From a bacterium HR20 (GTDB lineage: Bacteria > Bacteroidota > Ignavibacteria > Kapaibacteriales > NICIL-2), in contig BEHW01000005.1 of NCBI GenBank assembly GCA_002898675.1, positions 1-35,924 on the forward strand: a stretch of 35,924 nucleotides of DNA, read 5' to 3'. The translations under genes were made by a program, and so were the position numbers. Shown here in pieces: positions 32,264 to 35,924 of the stretch (its first letter is position 1; each line of letters begins with the position of its first letter). The notes under the pieces are model-generated. The model was not told where the DNA came from. It saw only the letters and a program-made list of their open reading frames with translations, and made no database searches.

Positions 32264-35200
32264 TTACTTTTCGATGATGATCGGCACTGTCTCGGTGTAA
32301 TCACCGCTGCGCATGCGGAGCATGTACGATCCGCTGGCGATGCCGTTCGGCACAAAGCGGACGGTGTATTCGCCTGCTTTCAGCTCACCGCGGACGAGCG
32401 TTGCAACCACATCGCCGCTCGTGCTAATAAGCTCGAGTGTGGTTGGTGCATCGTAGCCAACACCGAAGCGAATATCCGCTCCTGTGCCATTGATCGGGTT
32501 CGGATTGACGCGGACGTTGAAGCTCGTCGTCGTGATCTTGACGAATCGGAGATTGAACGCACAGACGGGGTTGATGCGCATGATACCGTCGCGCGTTTGG
32601 ATCACGACGCATTGGTCGTTGACGCTGACCGTTTCGAGTTTGACAACAAATCCGCCGTCGGTCGGCTGCACCGATGGCATCGTTGCCGTCAGCTCGATGC
32701 CGAAGAGGTCGTCGCCCGCTTGCATCCGCAGCGGGGTCGTGCCGTTGAGCGAAAATTCAATCGTGCCCTGGGATGTTGCTGCATCGTAGGAGACAGTGAC
32801 ATCGTTGCCGACTGTCCATCCTGCCGCTGCCAACGGACCGAGCACGCGAATGACTGGCTGCCCATTTTGCAGGATCGGGGCAAAGGCGCTAATGTTGAAC
32901 GTCACACGCATGCGGAAGGACGTCACGTTCCCCATCGTGACGGGCTGCGCAGCTTGGAAGCGAACAAGTTTCGGCAGCGACTCGCTTCCTTGCGGAATGT
33001 CGAACGTTTCCGAGATGGTAGCAATCACTGCTGTTTGCTGGAGCCCGTTACCGCTCAGCGTTGCTGTGTACTCTGTCGGCTCATTGTTGATGCGGAGCAC
33101 AATCTGTGCCGTGTGTGGCCCTCCTGGTATCGAGGGCGTGAAGGGAACGATCAGGTCATACGTTCCACCTTTCGGAATTGGATTCGGCAGCGGCAGATTC
33201 GTCGGTGGGCTGAACATACTCGCGGCTGGTCCAGTGAAGCGAACGAATGTCAGCGCTGTCACCGGGACATCGCCCGTGTTGGTAACGCGGACGGTGAGAT
33301 TCGTCGTGCTGCCTACGCAGACATCACCGGAAGCCGGTGCGACATCAATGCGCGCTACTCCGCTGTAGGCAGAGCCATTCCAAACCGAACGAGCTTCTTC
33401 GAGTGCATCGCTGACCGTCACCAGCGTTGCAGTGTTGGTGACGTTCGTTCCCGGTACAGCCACGAAGTAGCTTGCGTCGAACGTCACACTTTGCCCTGGC
33501 AGGAGCGTGCGCGGAAGATTGAGCGACTGGCGATCGAAGGTGAAATTCTCTGTGCCATAGGTTCCATCGGCACCAATCGTCAAAGGCACTTCGGGGACAA
33601 GATCGCGGAGATGGAGCGTATCGGCGTACTGCCAATCCTGGCGGCTAAGGTTTGTCACCGTTACTTGTTTGACATCCGGGGCAGTGCCTGCTTCGATCGG
33701 ACCGAAGGTCACCGTCGGTGTGATCGTCACACGCGGAGCGATGCCAATACCCCGGATAGTCGCTGTCCGTGGCTCGCCCGTGCTGTTATCGAACGACACG
33801 GTGATTTCATGCGGCCCGACAGCTTGCGGCGCAAAGTACACGTAGATCGGACGACCCACGACGCTTGAGTACGACTGGCCTGGCGGAATATCCACAACCG
33901 GCACTTGGTTGAGCGGCGGATCAAAGGTGAACGCCGTACCGTTGCCGTAGGTATCGTTGCTCACTGTAACGCCACGAATCGTTACATCCTGCGTACCGTC
34001 GTTACGAGGATCGAGCATCGCGATCGTTTGCCAATCGCTCAGGTATGGATACGGCTGCGTTGGGTTGATCCGCTTTTCACCGAAGTCAAGCGGCGCGACC
34101 GACAGACCTGGCTTGACACCGCGGCCACGGAGGTACACCACCGAGTCAATGCGATTTGCATCGCTGGAGAACGTAATCGTTGCGGTGTACACTTGCTCTG
34201 CTGTCGGGGTAAAGGTCACGGTGAAGTTGCGCGAGTCATTTGCACCGCCTTGCTCGCTCAAGATGAGCGGTGCAGCAGGTGAAATCTGCCCAACTGCTGC
34301 CTCAGGAACGAACGCTGGATCGGTAGGTCCAGTCGCACGTGTAATCGTCAGGCGTACAGTTCCACGGCTGAAGACTGTGAACGTCCGAGTTTGAGACGTT
34401 CCGACACCGACATCGCCGAAATCGAGCGGCCGTGCTGCTGGGTGGGAAACGTCAATGACTGGCTCGCCCGTTTGTCCGACAACGAGGCGACGGTAACGGA
34501 AGACGCACTCGTCACCCACGCCGATCGAGTCACGGACAACGCCATCGTTGGTCGCTGTGTAACGGATGGTGATTTGGCGGCGCTCTTGCGGTTGCAAGTC
34601 AAATGGAATCGGATTGTTGACAATCTCGAAGACGCCTTGCTCGCCGTTTTTGAACTGCAGTCGCGTGACGCGTATCGGCGCAGTCCCTTCGTTGACGACA
34701 TCGAGCGTGCGAGTGGCGACATAACCTTTGCGCAGCATACCGAAGTCAACATCGCTCGGTTGGATCGTGATTTTGCGTGCCTTGTATTCGACGGTAATAA
34801 CTGTATCGTTTCCTGCACGGTCACGGAACACTACGTACGCAATGGCATCTTGATCGGGATTGTCCACCGTCAGACGCCAACGAGTAGTGCGTGTGGTTCC
34901 TACTTCGAAGGGATCGTAATCGAGCGTGTAGTTCTTGCTGGCTGGGTCGAGGTAAATTTCCCCCAGATTCGAACGAATGTTATCGTCGTCGGGATAATCG
35001 GTCACATCAGGGTCGCCGCCATTGACACCGCTCACTGTCCCATCGCAATTGACCACGTAGCGCGGTCGTGGCGGGATGGTGTCCGGCAGTTGCACCTTGA
35101 ATGCAGCACTCGTCGGATGGCCATACGAGTCGTAGTTGCTGAACCCGAACGAGTAGGCAGCAAACGGCTGGCTGCAGCGAATCCGATAAACAGCGTCGTT

Positions 35201-35923
35201 GAGTCGAAGTACCTTTACCGCGTATCGTTTCCCATTGACCGGCACTGGGAAAATATCTCCGACGTTGGGACCAAACGCTGCCGAAATTGGTTGCCATTGC
35301 ACCTGGCCACCGACCACCTGCCCAATTTCGAGATCCGGAGGCATCGTTCCTTGGTCAGTCAGGGGGTACACAACCGCGACGTAGTTCTGATCGAAGCTCG
35401 GCACCCCTTGCGAACCAGGCGTGCAGAAGATGACTTCACGCTGGTATTGCTCAATCGGGTAAATGGTCATTTGGAATGGGTCGGAGACGACACCATCATC
35501 TTCCTGCCCTGTATTGAAGAATGTGACAGCAATTGGTTTATCACCGCTGAACATTGTGACCTCGTTATTGCCACTTGCTGAGGCACGGTCGTAGATAAAG
35601 CCCACGCCCTCGACTCCACCTTTCGTTTGAATATTGCGCCAGTAACTGCCATTACGGAAGACCTGCGTTTGTGGCTCCTTGGCAAAGATTTTCACCATTG
35701 GCGCATAGCGGCGCGTCGGGACACGCGGGACAAGATAAACCTTCCCCCACATGTCAGTTGGAATTTCCATGTCGTCAATGAAGTCACACCAGCGAAGATC
35801 TGTGGGTACGTTCGCGCACTGATTACCCGAAAGCACCGCCACTGGCTTAGAAGCGCGAATGAGTGTTCCCGACAGATCCCCTTCTCGGAAATTATTCCCC
35901 GTTGCAATCGCTAATACGTCGTT
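32264..35923 (-). CDS. Giant secreted IgGFc-binding-like/ASH-domain protein with T9SS tail (5' end outside window)
   Basis: An open frame of 1219 residues runs to the right edge; the start and signal peptide are not in the window. The N-terminal part, beginning in the edge stretch and running to about residue 290, resembles the IgGFc-binding N-terminal domain: GTLIRASKPVAVLSGNQCAN, then a conserved Cys, MWGKVYLVPR and later WQPISAAF. It is followed by a series of ASH/choice-of-anchor-D domains (VDFGMLRKGYVATRTLDVVN, LDFGDVGVGTSQTRTFTV, LDFGEKRINPTQPYPYLSDW, VTFGPIEAGTAPDVKQVTV), then further Ig-like domains. The final 85 residues form a T9SS type-A tail (VNPNPINGTGADIRFGV, LELISTSGDVVATL, IASGSYMLRM). 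It is likely a long surface-anchored adhesion or matrix protein; function is inferred. A hairpin terminator follows at 32201-32236. Confidence 0.85.
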   Translation of the reverse strand, partial: NDVLAIATGNNFREGDLSGTLIRASKPVAVLSGNQCANVPTDLRWCDFIDDMEIPTDMWGKVYLVPRVPTRRYAPMVKIFAKEPQTQVFRNGSYWRNIQTKGGVEGVGFIYDRASASGNNEVTMFSGDKPIAVTFFNTGQEDDGVVSDPFQMTIYPIEQYQREVIFCTPGSQGVPSFDQNYVAVVYPLTDQGTMPPDLEIGQVVGGQVQWQPISAAFGPNVGDIFPVPVNGKRYAVKVLRLNDAVYRIRCSQPFAAYSFGFSNYDSYGHPTSAAFKVQLPDTIPPRPRYVVNCDGTVSGVNGGDPDVTDYPDDDNIRSNLGEIYLDPASKNYTLDYDPFEVGTTRTTRWRLTVDNPDQDAIAYVVFRDRAGNDTVITVEYKARKITIQPSDVDFGMLRKGYVATRTLDVVNEGTAPIRVTRLQFKNGEQGVFEIVNNPIPFDLQPQERRQITIRYTATNDGVVRDSIGVGDECVFRYRRLVVGQTGEPVIDVSHPAARPLDFGDVGVGTSQTRTFTVFSRGTVRLTITRATGPTDPAFVPEAAVGQISPAAPLILSEQGGANDSRNFTVTFTPTAEQVYTATITFSSDANRIDSVVYLRGRGVKPGLSVAPLDFGEKRINPTQPYPYLSDWQTIAMLDPRNDGTQDVTIRGVTVSNDTYGNGTAFTFDPPLNQVPVVDIPPGQSYSSVVGRPIYVYFAPQAVGPHEITVSFDNSTGEPRTATIRGIGIAPRVTITPTVTFGPIEAGTAPDVKQVTVTNLSRQDWQYADTLHLRDLVPEVPLTIGADGTYGTENFTFDRQSLNLPRTLLPGQSVTFDASYFVAVPGTNVTNTATLVTVSDALEEARSVWNGSAYSGVARIDVAPASGDVCVGSTTNLTVRVTNTGDVPVTALTFVRFTGPAASMFSPPTNLPLPNPIPKGGTYDLIVPFTPSIPGGPHTAQIVLRINNEPTEYTATLSGNGLQQTAVIATISETFDIPQGSESLPKLVRFQAAQPVTMGNVTSFRMRVTFNISAFAPILQNGQPVIRVLGPLAAAGWTVGNDVTVSYDAATSQGTIEFSLNGTTPLRMQAGDDLFGIELTATMPSVQPTDGGFVVKLETVSVNDQCVVIQTRDGIMRINPVCAFNLRFVKITTTSFNVRVNPNPINGTGADIRFGVGYDAPTTLELISTSGDVVATLVRGELKAGEYTVRFVPNGIASGSYMLRMRSGDYTETVPIIIEK

Positions 35924-35924
35924 A

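Noticed and set aside
32186..33868. 560-residue plus-strand open frame, and a similar one at 34391-35581
   Set aside because: Both lie antisense to the IgGFc/ASH gene, with His/Arg/Cys-rich composition and no recognisable fold.

Overview
The window looks like a piece of a moderately GC-rich Gram-negative genome from the Bacteroidota/Chlorobiota/Kapaibacteriota side of the FCB group. Several independent signs agree. Five predicted secreted proteins end in a type IX secretion (T9SS) type-A-like sorting domain. There are TonB-dependent, OmpA-like and small beta-barrel outer-membrane proteins, and ADP-heptose/LPS genes. A Bacteroidota serine-palmitoyltransferase-like enzyme is present, and one promoter (4939-4970) fits the Bacteroidota TTTG-N20-TAnnTTTG pattern. 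The exact phylum is inferred, not shown. No rRNA, tRNA, CRISPR array, transposase or integrase was seen.

Layout. Positions 1-4970 (minus strand) hold a surface-fibre locus. From one good promoter run a small T9SS cargo protein, a 725-residue phage-tail-fibre-like protein, and a 243-residue protein that joins an S74-like intramolecular-chaperone domain to a T9SS tail. A strong terminator follows, and then a second fibre gene with a 321-bp internal duplication that runs off the left edge. Positions 5137-10529 (plus) hold a translationally coupled pair: a 1178-residue propeller/ASH-repeat T9SS cargo protein and a beta-barrel/OmpA-like protein. Positions 10526-13073 (minus) hold serine palmitoyltransferase, a small outer-membrane barrel and a YgjP-type metallopeptidase. 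Divergent from these are a TetR regulator and a TonB-dependent receptor (13349-16516), with a candidate TetR operator just ahead of the regulator.

Positions 16615-25427 mix an outer-membrane protein, rfaE2, a coupled pair of hybrid sensor kinases, a GT9 heptosyltransferase-like enzyme and miaB. Positions 25511-32117 hold an outer-membrane barrel, an RsmB-like protein that has lost its catalytic and SAM-binding residues, a coupled Asp-box propeller T9SS cargo protein, and a DegP/HtrA protease with two PDZ domains. From 32264 to the right edge is a giant T9SS cargo protein with an IgGFc-binding-like N-terminal region and ASH repeats; its 5' end lies outside the window.

The common theme is the cell envelope: secreted or surface-anchored proteins, outer-membrane lipids and porins, and periplasmic quality control. 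The two most unusual items are the fibre operon with its chaperone on a separate polypeptide (1379-4806) and the apparently catalytically dead RsmB paralogue (26441-27829).
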